A DNA stretch of 64,000 nucleotides from positions 2,852,001-2,916,000 of the forward strand of contig NZ_CP150901.1 in assembly GCF_038050405.1 (NCBI RefSeq), read 5' to 3'. The stretch's first letter is position 1. Each line of letters starts with the position of its first letter. Below, one piece after another: positions 8,760-17,136 of the stretch. Below the pieces are notes generated by a model. The model had not been told where the DNA came from. It was given only the letters and a program-made list of their open reading frames with translations, and did not search any database. Both the position numbers and the translations under genes were made by a program. Origin of the DNA: Paraburkholderia sp. IMGN_8 (lineage in GTDB: Bacteria; Pseudomonadota; Gammaproteobacteria; Burkholderiales; Burkholderiaceae).

Positions 8760-9077
8760 TCAGGCCGCGCCCAGCCTCGCCAGAAGTGCTTTTGCGGCAG
8801 CTTCCGACGACGCGGGATTCTGGCCGGTAATCAGGTTCCCGGTGACAACGACATGCGATTGCCAATCCGGTCCCTTCGAATACTTGCCCCATTCTTTTTC
8901 AGCATGTCCTCGACGAGGAAAATGCACTACTTCGGTAAGACCTACGGCCGCCTCTTCCGAATTGGCAAAACCAGTCATTGCTTTGTCCTGCATGAGCGGA
9001 GCACCATCTTGCTGCCGTTGCAGCCTCGCGGGCCTGTTCAAGTCGCATCGCGACGGACCGCGTAGCGGTGTCGTCAA
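8760..9077 (-). pseudogene. Remnant of DJ-1/PfpI type 1 glutamine amidotransferase-like gene
   Basis: The minus strand encodes the C-terminal part of a DJ-1/PfpI-like protein: DGAPLMQDKAMTGFANSEEAAVGLTEVV, then later YSKGPDWQSHVVVTGNLITGQNPASSEAAAKALL (each is a region, not a verbatim motif to search). Between them, roughly 8885-8930, the family sequence is found only in another frame (LVEDMLKKNG), so two compensating frameshifts have scrambled about a dozen residues. The N-terminal two thirds, including the nucleophile cysteine, are missing. It sits just upstream of wrbA in the same direction. Called a pseudogene. Confidence 0.72.
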
Positions 9078-9135
9078 ACACGAAGGATGTCCAGGCAGTA
9101 TAGGCAGCTATCGTCAGCACAGAAGGTGTTTGCAT

Positions 9136-9557
9136 TTCTTGTCCGGTATCCCTTCCTGCCTTACCGCCGTATCCATATGCTCGTGAGGTGTCTCCGGTTC
9201 TGACACCAATATCAATTCAATCCACGGCGTACGGAACCCATACCATCGCCTTATGCCTTTCGCATCCCTGCTGCGATCAACGATCGATCGAGGTCCGCGT
9301 CGGACCGGCTTCGGCCAGCAACGGCCGGTGGTTCATTGTGCTCGGACGACCGCTCGCGTACCAGCTTCGGACCGTGACGATCGGTTCTGAGCCCCACTGA
9401 TTCGTTCTTTGCACCAGCGAAATTGCCCGCAGCCTTGTTCCTCGGGGCCGCCTTATTGTCGGGATCGATCCCCCTGGTTTTCGCGATCGGCGCGGCACGA
9501 CTTGAAAAGCCGACCGCCAGCATCTAACGTTCTTCGCAGGATCCCGAGGAGACGGCC
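9136..9557. other. Intergenic stretch with a dispersed repeat
   Basis: No gene is supported here. It contains one copy of a 71-bp repeat (9247-9317) also present near 13.4 kb. The last 20 bp carry the ribosome site of the RidA-like gene. Confidence 0.5.
9247..9317 (+). repeat. 71-bp dispersed repeat, copy 1
   Basis: Matches 13411-13481 with 5 mismatches in 71 positions, same orientation. Both copies are intergenic. A 19-bp core (GTCGGACCGGGT followed by CGGCCA, one base between) recurs at 10183-10201. It looks like a member of a dispersed intergenic repeat family; no transposase is attached. Confidence 0.75.
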
Positions 9558-10055
9558 ATGGCAAGAATCGAAGCAAAGCTGGCGGAGATGGGACTGACGT
9601 TGCCGCAGACGCTACAGATGCCTGCAAACGTAAATATGTCATTGCCATTTGCATGGGTGCGCGTGAGCGGCACACGAGCTTTTGTCTCAGGACACGTGCC
9701 ACTCAACCTCGATGGGACGATTGCGCAACCGGTAGGTAAAGTCGGCGCGGAAGTTTCTTCAGACGAAGGCTACGCAGCAGCACGCCTTGTGGCGCTTGCA
9801 CAGTTGGCGAGTCTTCAGAAGGCGCTCGGGGATCTGGATCGCATTACGGCCTGGGTACGCGTCTTTGCGATGGTCAACGCAGCGCCCGGTTTCGACCAGA
9901 TGCCACGGATCGCAAATGGCTTCTCGGATTTGATCCTTGAACTGTTCGGGCCGGACATCGGTATGCATGCCCGGTCAGCCGTCGGCGTCGCGCTCCCTCT
10001 AAACGTGCCCGTCGAATGCGAAGCGGAAGTTGAGATTGACGGACTGCGCCTGTAA
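9558..10055 (+). CDS. RidA/YjgF-YER057c-UK114 family protein
   Basis: A 165-residue member of the Rid superfamily, of the longer subgroup (about 150 residues) rather than the 130-residue RidA. Signatures are LPFAWVRVSGTRAFVSGHVP near the middle of the first half and the C-terminal GMHARSAVGVALPLNVPVECEAEVE block. Classical RidA hydrolyses reactive enamine/imine intermediates of PLP enzymes; the role of this subgroup is less defined. ATG 9558 has GAGGAG 6 bp upstream. Isolated gene with no operon partner. Confidence 0.87.
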   Translation: MARIEAKLAEMGLTLPQTLQMPANVNMSLPFAWVRVSGTRAFVSGHVPLNLDGTIAQPVGKVGAEVSSDEGYAAARLVALAQLASLQKALGDLDRITAWVRVFAMVNAAPGFDQMPRIANGFSDLILELFGPDIGMHARSAVGVALPLNVPVECEAEVEIDGLRL

Positions 10056-10182
10056 TCCAGGATTGCCGCCGAGAGCCGGTCTCATAAGCACGTGTAGGAA
10101 CCATCGTCTCGGGTCGATCCAAGAACAGACGGTCAGGGACAGCATCTGGGTGACTCAGAAGGGTCGACCTGAGCCGGTCAAT

Positions 10183-10201
10183 GTCGGACCGGGTGCGGCC
10201 A
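10183..10201 (+). repeat. Short third copy of the dispersed-repeat core
   Basis: Nineteen bases identical at 18 positions to the 3' end of the repeat at 13411-13481. It lies in the 218-bp gap between the RidA-like gene and the exported hypothetical gene. Confidence 0.45.
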
Positions 10202-10273
10202 GTGAAAGGCCTTCGACGTGTCGACCAAAATTGACGACAATGTTCCCAAGGACCGCTGAATCTAAAAGGAACC

Positions 10274-10705
10274 ATGAGACGACTATTCCTCGCTGCGCTC
10301 GCAGCCACCTCTTTCGTGACTTGCGTTCATGCGCAAAGTAACGCGTCCGGCCCGCTCGTCACACCCGCGGGTAAATTGCAATTCGTGCGCGTCGACCGCG
10401 ATTTCGAGGGGATGCTCGACAAGGAAATTTTCGATCGCTTCAGCGCAAGCACGCTCACGCATTTCGATGAGGTCGGCAACGCAAATGACAGCGTCACGCG
10501 GACGCTCGTGCAGACTGACTCCGGGCCGGTGCTGTACGACTTTCGCCACCATCCGCCACTTGTGCAACGCTCGGGTAAGCGCATGACGGTCAAGCGCGTC
10601 TTCTGGCAAGGCGATGAAGTCGTGATGCAGAGCTCGCAAGGCTGGTTCCGGTTCAAAGGCGGCGTGTTGACGAAGCTGCAGTCGTCTATGACGACGTACC
10701 ATTGA
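10274..10705 (+). CDS. Exported hypothetical protein
   Basis: A 143-residue protein with a clear Sec signal peptide (MRRLFLAALAATSFVTCVHA, cleavage after about residue 20). The mature part is rich in beta-prone segments and has no family motif I recognise. ATG 10274 is supported by AGGAA 4-5 bp upstream. It probably acts in the periplasm. Single gene between the RidA-like gene and the decayed region near 11 kb. Confidence 0.7.
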   Translation: MRRLFLAALAATSFVTCVHAQSNASGPLVTPAGKLQFVRVDRDFEGMLDKEIFDRFSASTLTHFDEVGNANDSVTRTLVQTDSGPVLYDFRHHPPLVQRSGKRMTVKRVFWQGDEVVMQSSQGWFRFKGGVLTKLQSSMTTYH

Positions 10706-11015
10706 TTACGCGCGCCCCCCCCGGACACACGAGCCAGCGAGGACATAGGTCGCCTCGCTGCGCACGCCATTGACTTTTTTCAGGTTGCCTTGACCTCTTG
10801 TGGCGTGAGCTAAGCCCGTCGTCGTGGGACAGGTTTCGGCCAATATCTGCCGTTCGACGGCATTGCATAGATCGTCAATCAGCGGCGACATCCAAAAACT
10901 GAGTGGGTGTTTCCATTGCCGCTTAGTGAAGAACTATTCCGCCATCGGCAGCTGCGATTCGTGAGCGATCCGAATTCGCATGCTGGAATAGGGACGCCGG
11001 CGGTTGAGAACCGGA
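10706..11015. other. Intergenic stretch, possible decayed AraC start
   Basis: No intact gene. On the minus strand at 10706-10891 a 61-residue frame begins MSPLIDDLCNAVERQ, resembling the first residues of AraC regulators with the AraC_N domain, but the similarity fades quickly and no ribosome site precedes it. This may be the stump of a deleted regulator. Confidence 0.3.
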
Positions 11016-11392
11016 TCAACCGTTGTTCATCTTCTCCAGCAATCGAAACCCTTCGCGCCAATTGCCCAGGTTGCTGTCCACGTTGAGATGTCCCTGTGCG
11101 CCAACTTCGACGAGTTCGCTGCCCCATGCAGCTGCGCAGGCGCGTGCGTAGTCCACGCTGCCATACGGATCGTTGGTGCTGGATACGACGGTCGTGGGAA
11201 ACGGCAACCGCTCCGATGGCAGGGGCGCGAATCCGCTCGCGGCTACCCGGGGAAATGCCGGTGATGCCGGGTCCGGCACGGCCACAAGCAGCGCGCCACG
11301 AATCTTCCGCGCATACCGGGCAGCCCAATGGACCACGGCCAGACATCCGAGGCTGTGCGCCACTATGACAGTCTCCCTCCCGTTTGCCGCTA

Positions 11393-12255
11393 GAGCGTGT
11401 TAGGAACTTTGAAGGACTGGCACCGCGTGAACAAGCATAAGCATCGCGAAGACCACAAAATGAAGCCCGGCGAGGGTTTCGGGTAGCCGTTCATAATCAC
11501 GTGCGAGACGGCGGAAACGGTTGAGCCAGCCAAAGCTGCGCTCGACCACCCACCGCCGGGGCAGCAGTACAAATCCCTTTTTCGCTTCCTCCAGTTTGAT
11601 CACCTGCAGTTCAATGCCTTCGTCGCGTGCGGCCTGCGCTGGCTCTTTGCCCGTGTATCCCTGATCCGCAAATGCCACCTTGACGGTATGTCCCGTTACT
11701 TGCTGAACCTGACGCGCAAGCTCTGCCACCTGTGCGCGCTCCTGTTCATTGGCTGGTGTCACGTGCACCGCCAGCAACTGTCCCAAGGTGTCCACAGCAA
11801 TGTGCACCTTGCTGCCGCGTTTGCGCTTATAACCGTCATAGCCCGCGCGTGGACCACTCTCGCAGGTCGACTGTATCGTGCGACCGTCCAGAATCACGGC
11901 GCTGGGCTGGCCCTGCCGTCCCTGTGCCACGCGTATCACCGAGCGCAGGTCGCAGACCATGTGCTCAAAGCAGCCTGCCTGTAACCAGCGTTGAGTCTGC
12001 TGATACACCAGTTCCCAAGGTGGGAAATCATTGGGCAGCATCCTCCAGGGCGCGCCGGCCCGAGCCATCCAGCGTAACGCGTCAAACATGTCGCGCAGTT
12101 CGTATTTGCGCTGCGGCGCCGTGACGTCCATCAGCGTCAGATAGGCGGCCGCGAAGCTCCATTCTTCGTCGGACACGTCGGTCGGGTACCCTTTGCGGTC
12201 TGCTTTTTTCATCCCGCCAGGATACCAGGTCTCACACCAAGTGCCTAACACGCTC
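11393..12255 (-). mobile_element. IS5-family (IS427-like) insertion sequence
   Basis: An 863-bp element bounded by inverted repeats GAGCGTGTTAGG at both ends (imperfect beyond 12 bp). The dinucleotide TA is present on each side (11391-11392 and 12256-12257), the target duplication typical of the IS427 subgroup. It carries one intact transposase gene filling nearly the whole element. It splits the RBBP9-type hydrolase gene. Intact ends, intact transposase and a clean duplication indicate recent insertion. Confidence 0.92.
11400..12212 (-). CDS. IS5-family DDE transposase
   Basis: A 270-residue transposase: an N-terminal DUF4096-type segment (YPTDVSDEEWSFAAAYL, then RMLPNDFPPWELVYQQTQRW) and a DDE catalytic domain with ILDGRTIQST, FADQGYTG and RWVVERSFGWLNRFRRLARDYE as the three acidic-residue regions. 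The frame is open from 12251, but ATG 12212 (MKKADRKGYP) is preceded by TGGCGGG and matches the usual start. No frameshift is needed. Length is normal for single-frame members of the group. Confidence 0.93.
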   Translation of the reverse strand: MKKADRKGYPTDVSDEEWSFAAAYLTLMDVTAPQRKYELRDMFDALRWMARAGAPWRMLPNDFPPWELVYQQTQRWLQAGCFEHMVCDLRSVIRVAQGRQGQPSAVILDGRTIQSTCESGPRAGYDGYKRKRGSKVHIAVDTLGQLLAVHVTPANEQERAQVAELARQVQQVTGHTVKVAFADQGYTGKEPAQAARDEGIELQVIKLEEAKKGFVLLPRRWVVERSFGWLNRFRRLARDYERLPETLAGLHFVVFAMLMLVHAVPVLQSS

Positions 12256-12541
12256 TAGCTGCCGTTCTATGGCCGATACCCAGTCATCGCACACGACGTA
12301 ATCCCAATCCTCGACTGCGAGGCGTTGCCAATCCGGATGCGCGGCCTGCCATACGCTCTGCCAGTGCAATGGGCCGGAGTTGCCGATGCCAGGAACAACA
12401 AGAACGGGGTAGTCCATCTGCCAGATCTCCATGAGTAAACGAGCATCCAGTGTAAAAGCTCGTGAATTCAGGCAACATCGCAAATCAAATGGATTGATGG
12501 TCATACACAAACGAATTGACGGAAATTGAGGGTACTCACAA

Positions 12542-13000
12542 ATGAAAGCTAAGCCGGTAACGTTGGACAAGCTCGACTGGCGGATCCTGGAGGCGCTTCA
12601 GTGCAGTGCACGCGTCACTAACACGGAACTCGGGAAGCAGATCGGGCTTTCCCAGCCGGCTGTCACCGCCCGCATCAGGAGGCTCGAGGAGCTTGGGGTC
12701 ATCGAGGGCTACGCGGCGCGGATAAATCCCGGCCTCGTCGGTCGGGGCATCGGCGCGATCGTGCGAATCCGCACCACCCACGCTGAAATAAAGCGTTGCC
12801 TGAGCGCCTTCGAAGCGATGCCTGAGATCGTCGAGGCGCACCGGATCACCGGCGAAGACTGCTTCATCGTTCGGATGGTGGTTGAAGAGATGGCCCAACT
12901 CGAAACCGCAATCGACGCGCTCGCCAGATTCGGGCCCGTGACCACTTCTGTCGTGCTAGCGAGCTATCCGCCGAAGGCGATCCTTGGATCGCAGATTTGA
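12542..13000 (+). CDS. Lrp/AsnC-family transcriptional regulator
   Basis: A 152-residue regulator. LDKLDWRILEALQCSARVTNTELGKQIGLSQPAVTARIRRLEELGVI is the Lrp helix-turn-helix region (residues 8-54) and the rest is the RAM ligand-binding domain (GIGAIVRIRTT to VVLASYP). ATG 12542 has GAGGG about 9 bp upstream. It is divergent from the disrupted RBBP9-type hydrolase, a common regulator-target layout, so that hydrolase was probably its target. The effector amino acid is unknown. Confidence 0.92.
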   Translation: MKAKPVTLDKLDWRILEALQCSARVTNTELGKQIGLSQPAVTARIRRLEELGVIEGYAARINPGLVGRGIGAIVRIRTTHAEIKRCLSAFEAMPEIVEAHRITGEDCFIVRMVVEEMAQLETAIDALARFGPVTTSVVLASYPPKAILGSQI

Positions 13001-13617
13001 CGGGCTGCTTTGTAGAAATCTGGATGACCGCTCGGGGCCCAGAAGTTGAGGTAACGTGCGGCGGCCACACCTACCCGTTTCCGATGACTAACGTGGGCCA
13101 AACGGTTGTCCGATCAGGAATCACGCGTGCTGACGACCACCTGTGCCCAGGAAAAGTATTCGATGATCACCGCAGCCAGTCCGACGAACTGGTACAAGTC
13201 GTCTCGATCTTCAAACTCGGCAGCGGCGCAGGTATTGTCCCGTCGTTGGGTTGAGCGCGATGCGGCGACAGTCTCGGGCGTGAAACGAACAACATTGCCG
13301 CGACGCGCGCCGACCACCGATACCATTCCCTATGCCGGCTTGCCCGATAAATCGCATGAGTATGTGTCCCGAATGACCGCTATCGAGGATGTCGAAGGTC
13401 AGGGTTGGGTCGCTTTATGCCTTTCACATCCCTGCTGCGATCAGCGATCGATCGAGGTCCACGTCGGACCGGGTTCGGCCATGAAGCGACGTTCGACCTC
13501 GTGGCCGAGATCGTCAATCGATCTTCTCGAAGCCGCAAACGCGACCGGCGGCGATGATCGCCGGTCGGCCAGACACAATGCCAGACGGCGTTACATCCTG
13601 CGCCCATTTGGCGGTAT
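13001..13617. other. Intergenic stretch with a dispersed repeat
   Basis: 617 bp with no supported gene. It contains copy 2 of the 71-bp repeat. A minus-strand frame (13114-13326) includes a hydrophobic stretch (LYQFVGLAAVIIEYFSWAQ) but lacks a credible start, ribosome site or recognisable family; it could be a fragment of a decayed membrane protein. Confidence 0.45.
13411..13481 (+). repeat. 71-bp dispersed repeat, copy 2
   Basis: Same orientation as copy 1 at 9247-9317, with 66 of 71 bases identical. The copies flank a block containing the RidA-like gene, the IS element and decayed genes. Confidence 0.75.
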
Positions 13618-14001
13618 CTATTTGTTTCCTTTTAGTCTCGACGCGAGAAGCGCATATTTTTCCTGTGAGGTATCCGCCAATGCCGTTTCCCGGGTGGAAG
13701 GCGTGTCGTCATACGGCACCGGTTCGGCGAACTGGCTCACTGTCAGATCCCACTTTCGTCCGTCGATCAGATTGTAGAAGTGCGTGCCGCCCGAAGTCCG
13801 CGTGGTGAGAATCTCACCACCGAAATAATCGTGCACGACGAGCGAGGTGACGCTGCAATGATTCTGCGCTGGATTCGATGGCGACCAGGCGTTGGTCGGG
13901 CTTGACGTGTCTGCGGACCATACGCGCGAGATTGCCCTGTACAAGTCGAGGGGCGTCGCAAAGGTCTTCGATACGGGGGGCATCTGACCTTCCTGTTTCA
14001 T
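13618..14001 (-). CDS. YunG-like family protein
   Basis: About 127 residues. The pattern SRVWSADTSSPTN, then NPAQNHCSVTSLVVHDYFGGEI, GGTHFYNLIDGRKWDLTVSQF matches the small YunG-like family, whose members carry a Cys and His arrangement (CSVTSLVV, GGTHFYN) suggestive of a papain-like or transglutaminase-like fold. Function is unknown. The frame extends to 14163, but ATG 14001 (AAGGGA 9-10 bp upstream) or ATG 13983 (GGAAGG 4 bp upstream) fit better. Stands alone on the minus strand. Confidence 0.7.
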   Translation of the reverse strand: MKQEGQMPPVSKTFATPLDLYRAISRVWSADTSSPTNAWSPSNPAQNHCSVTSLVVHDYFGGEILTTRTSGGTHFYNLIDGRKWDLTVSQFAEPVPYDDTPSTRETALADTSQEKYALLASRLKGNK

Positions 14002-14282
14002 TGCAAAAAATCCCTTGTCCAATGTGAAAGCGGCTCCAGACCGGCGAATCGGAGCAGCGAAGGGCTCGGCCCGCGATCGTCGCAAACCGGCTTCTCGCAG
14101 GAGCGGCCGAATCGAGGTTAGACGCGAAGCGAGGCTATCATGCGCCAGCGACCTCGCCGACAAGCTTGCCGCTAAAATGTCCGAAAAGGTCCTACTCTGG
14201 TCTGCATCCAGTCTATCGTGGACGCAGCGTGCTCTTTAGCATGGGAGCCTTCATTCACCGGAAAAGAAGGGTAGAGGAAAAA

Positions 14283-14645
14283 GACCATGACCAGCTGTCG
14301 ATCGCGCCGGACGTCACGTTCCATAAGCATCAGCACAGCGGGCTCGCTGGCACTCCTCTAGCCGCCTGGCTCATCGCTCGAGGGATCGGCAGGGTGATCG
14401 TCAGCGGAATCCGCACCGAGCAATGCTGTGAAACCACTACACGCCACGCGTCCGATAGCGGCTTTGAGGTCGACTACGTTAGCGAGGCGACACTGACCTT
14501 CACGATGACCCATCCGCGTAGCGGGCGGAAATACACACCGCAAGAGATTCGGGAGCGCACCGAACTCGTGCTCGAAGGACGCTTCGCCCGAATTGCGACG
14601 GTCGCCGAAGCACTCGAGACTTTGCGCGACCCCGTGGCCACCTGA
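14283..14645 (+). pseudogene. 5'-truncated isochorismatase-family gene
   Basis: The frame encodes only the C-terminal two thirds of an isochorismatase-like cysteine hydrolase: HKHQHSGLAGTPLAAWL, VIVSGIRTEQCCETTTRHA (with the catalytic Cys), then SEATLTFTMTH and a long RYTPQEIRERTELV-like tail. The N-terminal strand with the catalytic Asp (the AllVIDxQNDF motif) and the Lys are absent; upstream sequence in frame (14166-14282) is unrelated. It lies just before a GlxA-type AraC regulator, a common partner of such hydrolases. Confidence 0.7.
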
Positions 14646-14733
14646 ATATCGAATCCCGAGGCAGCCAACGCATGAGGATGCGCATGATCCGAACGACTGA
14701 AAGCCGATACACCCGGCGCGGAAGTCATCACAA

Positions 14734-15789
14734 TTGACCGCAACCTTTCCGACGAGGTACCGCGACAGCCTGGGGCACGCGAAAGACGTCTCGATACCTG
14801 TACTGTTCGTGCTGCTGCCGAACGTACTCATGCTTGATCTCGCGGGCCCCGCTGAAGTGCTGAGACTCGCATCGCAACTCGATTCGGTGACGGCCGGCGG
14901 GTCTGCCACGCGTTTCGAACTCAGCTACGTCGGCCCGGTGGCGCAGGTGCATACGTCGATCGGCCTGCCGCTCAATGGTATAAGACCATTACCCGACTCG
15001 ATTCCCCCCAAAGCGATTGTCGTGGTCGTCGGTGTGAGTTCGCGCATCGACGGCATCTCGCGGCGCGAACTCGAAGCGGCGTCCGCTATGGCCACGGAGT
15101 GGCTGACGCGCGTAGCGGTGCCTATCAGAAACCGCGTAATCTGCGTATGTTCGGGAGCATTGATTGCGGCGCACGCAGGATTGCTCAATGGGCGGCAGTG
15201 CACGACCCATCACGCGCTATGCGGCACGCTGCAAGCGATTGCACCTACCGCGAAAGTGCTCGAGAACCGACTTTATGTGTCCGATGGTCTCATTAGCACC
15301 AGTGCCGGCGTCACAGCGGGAATCGACCTGATGCTTCAGCTGGTCGCCGAGCTCGCGGGACCACGCGCAGCATGTGCCGTGGCGCGCGATATGGTGGTCT
15401 ACATGCGGCGCTGCGGCGCCGATCCGCAACTGTCCCCGTGGATCACCGGCCGCAACCATCTGCATCCTGCGTTGCATCGGGTACAAGATGCGATCGCCGT
15501 AGATCCCGCGCGCGACTGGAGTGCCGAGCAGATGGCGCAGATCGCTTGCAGCAGTGCGCGTCACCTGGCGCGGCTGTTCCACGAATATGCAGGTATGAGT
15601 CCCCTGGACTACATCCATCGGCTGCGCGTCGCAGTTGCGCGCGAGTTGATTGCGCAGTCTTCGCTTGACATGGAGGCTGTTGCCGAGCGTGCAGGTTTCG
15701 GATCTGCCCGGCACATGCGCCGAATTTGGCGGAAGTACGACGCGCAGACGCCGTCGAACAGCCGTCGTGCGGGCGCAGACCAGTCCTAA
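14734..15789 (+). CDS. GlxA-type AraC-family transcriptional regulator
   Basis: A 351-residue regulator. Residues 20-220 form a DJ-1/PfpI-like domain (LFVLLPNVLMLDLAGPAEVLR, then VICVCSGALIAAHAGLLNG, THHALCGTLQ). Residues 240-345 form the AraC DNA-binding domain with two helix-turn-helix units (WSAEQMAQIACSSARHLARLF, then AVAERAGFGSARHMRRIW). The start is TTG 14734, with GGAAG about 9 bp upstream; no ATG or GTG fits before the conserved region. It may have controlled the adjacent isochorismatase-like gene, now truncated. Ligand unknown. Confidence 0.88.
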   Translation: MTATFPTRYRDSLGHAKDVSIPVLFVLLPNVLMLDLAGPAEVLRLASQLDSVTAGGSATRFELSYVGPVAQVHTSIGLPLNGIRPLPDSIPPKAIVVVVGVSSRIDGISRRELEAASAMATEWLTRVAVPIRNRVICVCSGALIAAHAGLLNGRQCTTHHALCGTLQAIAPTAKVLENRLYVSDGLISTSAGVTAGIDLMLQLVAELAGPRAACAVARDMVVYMRRCGADPQLSPWITGRNHLHPALHRVQDAIAVDPARDWSAEQMAQIACSSARHLARLFHEYAGMSPLDYIHRLRVAVARELIAQSSLDMEAVAERAGFGSARHMRRIWRKYDAQTPSNSRRAGADQS

Positions 15790-15880
15790 CCGGTCGGACA
15801 CATTTGGGAGCGCAGGCCCCAATCGGGTACGGGCTTTGGCCCGCGATGACGGGGCGTTCTGATGGCCGTCCGAGTGTCTC

Positions 15881-17068
15881 TTATCGAGACCCGGGCACTC
15901 TCACCCACCCTTCCATCAACACCCGAGCGCTGCGGCTCATGATGGCCTTAGTGACAGTCCACTCACCGTCATTCTCACTAGCCTCCGCCCCCACCCGCAA
16001 GGTCCCCGACGGATGCCCAAACCGCACCGCATCACGCTCGCCCCCACCCGCAGCAAGATTCACCAGCGTCCCAGATATCGCAGCCGCCGTGCCGATCGCA
16101 ACCGCGGCCGTCCCCATCATCGCGTGATGCAGCTTGCCCATCGACATCGCCCGCACCAGCAGATCGACGTCACCGGCGGCAACGCGCTTACCGCTCGACG
16201 CAACGTAATCGGCTGGCCTGGCGACGAAGGCGATCTTCGGCGTGTGCTGCCGCGTCGCGATCTCGTCGAGATGCTTGATGAGGCCCATGCGCAGCGCGCC
16301 ATGCGCGCGAATGGTCTCAAACTTCGCGAGGGCTTTGTTGTCGCTATTGATGGCATCCTGCAACTCGGTACCCGTATAGCCGATCGCTTCCGCGTTCACG
16401 AAGATAGTCGGAATGCCGGCGTTAATCATCGTCGCCTTCAGCGTGCCGACGCCCGGCACTTCCAGATCGTCGACCAGATTGCCGGTCGGGAACATCGCGC
16501 CGCCAGCACCCTCTTCTTCTGCAGCCGGATCCATGAACTCGAGTTGCACCTCCGCCGCAGGAAACGTCACACCGTCGAGTTCGAAGTCACCCGTTTCCTG
16601 CACAGCGCCATCGGTAATCGGCACATGCCCGATGATGGTCTTACCGATATTCGCCTGCCAGATACGCACTGTAGCCACACCGTTTTGCGGAATGCGGCTC
16701 GCGTCCACCAGCCCGGCACTGATCGCAAACGGCCCCACGGCGGCAGAAAGATTGCCGCAGTTGCCGCTCCAGTCGACAAAGGCTTTATCGATGGAGACCT
16801 GACCGAACAGGTAATCGACATCGTGATCGGGCCGGCTGCTCTTCGCGATGATGACCGTCTTGCTGGTGCTCGACGTCGCGCCACCCATGCCGTCGATCTG
16901 CTTGCCATAAGGGTCCGGGCTGCCGATCACACGCATCAGCAGCGCATCGCGCGCCGCGCCCGGCACCTGGGCGGCTTCGGGTAAATCCTGCAGGCGGAAG
17001 AACACGCCTTTGCTGGTGCCGCCACGCATGTAGGTAGCCGGAATTTTGATCTGAGGTTGATGGGCCAT
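15881..17068 (-). CDS. prpF: AcnD-accessory protein / 2-methylaconitate isomerase PrpF
   Basis: A 395-residue PrpF, near the family's usual length. IPATYMRGGTSKGVFF at the N-terminus is the PrpF signature and VDWSGNCGNLSAAVGPFA holds conserved catalytic residues of the diaminopimelate-epimerase-like fold. PrpF isomerises 2-methylaconitate, allowing AcnD-dependent conversion of 2-methylcitrate to 2-methylisocitrate. It is the last gene of the acnD-prpF unit, starting 68 bp after the acnD stop. Confidence 0.95.
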   Translation of the reverse strand: MAHQPQIKIPATYMRGGTSKGVFFRLQDLPEAAQVPGAARDALLMRVIGSPDPYGKQIDGMGGATSSTSKTVIIAKSSRPDHDVDYLFGQVSIDKAFVDWSGNCGNLSAAVGPFAISAGLVDASRIPQNGVATVRIWQANIGKTIIGHVPITDGAVQETGDFELDGVTFPAAEVQLEFMDPAAEEEGAGGAMFPTGNLVDDLEVPGVGTLKATMINAGIPTIFVNAEAIGYTGTELQDAINSDNKALAKFETIRAHGALRMGLIKHLDEIATRQHTPKIAFVARPADYVASSGKRVAAGDVDLLVRAMSMGKLHHAMMGTAAVAIGTAAAISGTLVNLAAGGGERDAVRFGHPSGTLRVGAEASENDGEWTVTKAIMSRSARVLMEGWVRVPGSR

Positions 17069-17136
17069 GAAAATATTGTCCTGACGTGGATGGGCGGCAC
17101 GTCACCGTACCGCCCGAACGCAATGATCCGTGCTTG

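Larger units (their letters stand above)
11016..12417 (-). pseudogene. RBBP9/YdeN-type serine hydrolase, interrupted by IS5 element
   Basis: The N-terminal part (12417 down to about 12256) reads MDYPVLVVPGIGNSGPLHWQ, the classic start of the RBBP9/YdeN hydrolase family. The C-terminal part (about 11392 down to 11016) carries the nucleophile motif VAHSLGC and a late acid/His pair (SSTNDPYG, GAQGHLN). Removing the 863-bp IS and one TA copy restores a continuous frame (...AIERQL then AANGRETVIV...), so the gene was intact before insertion. ATG 12417 has GGAG 9 bp upstream. It faces the Lrp/AsnC gene across a 124-bp divergent promoter region. Confidence 0.88.

Noticed and set aside
10706..10891. 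Possible decayed AraC_N regulator start on the minus strand
   Set aside because: Similarity is limited to the first 15 residues or so and there is no ribosome site; noted only as a gap remark.
13114..13326. Minus-strand frame with a hydrophobic stretch
   Set aside because: No start signal or recognisable family; cannot be separated from chance at this GC content.
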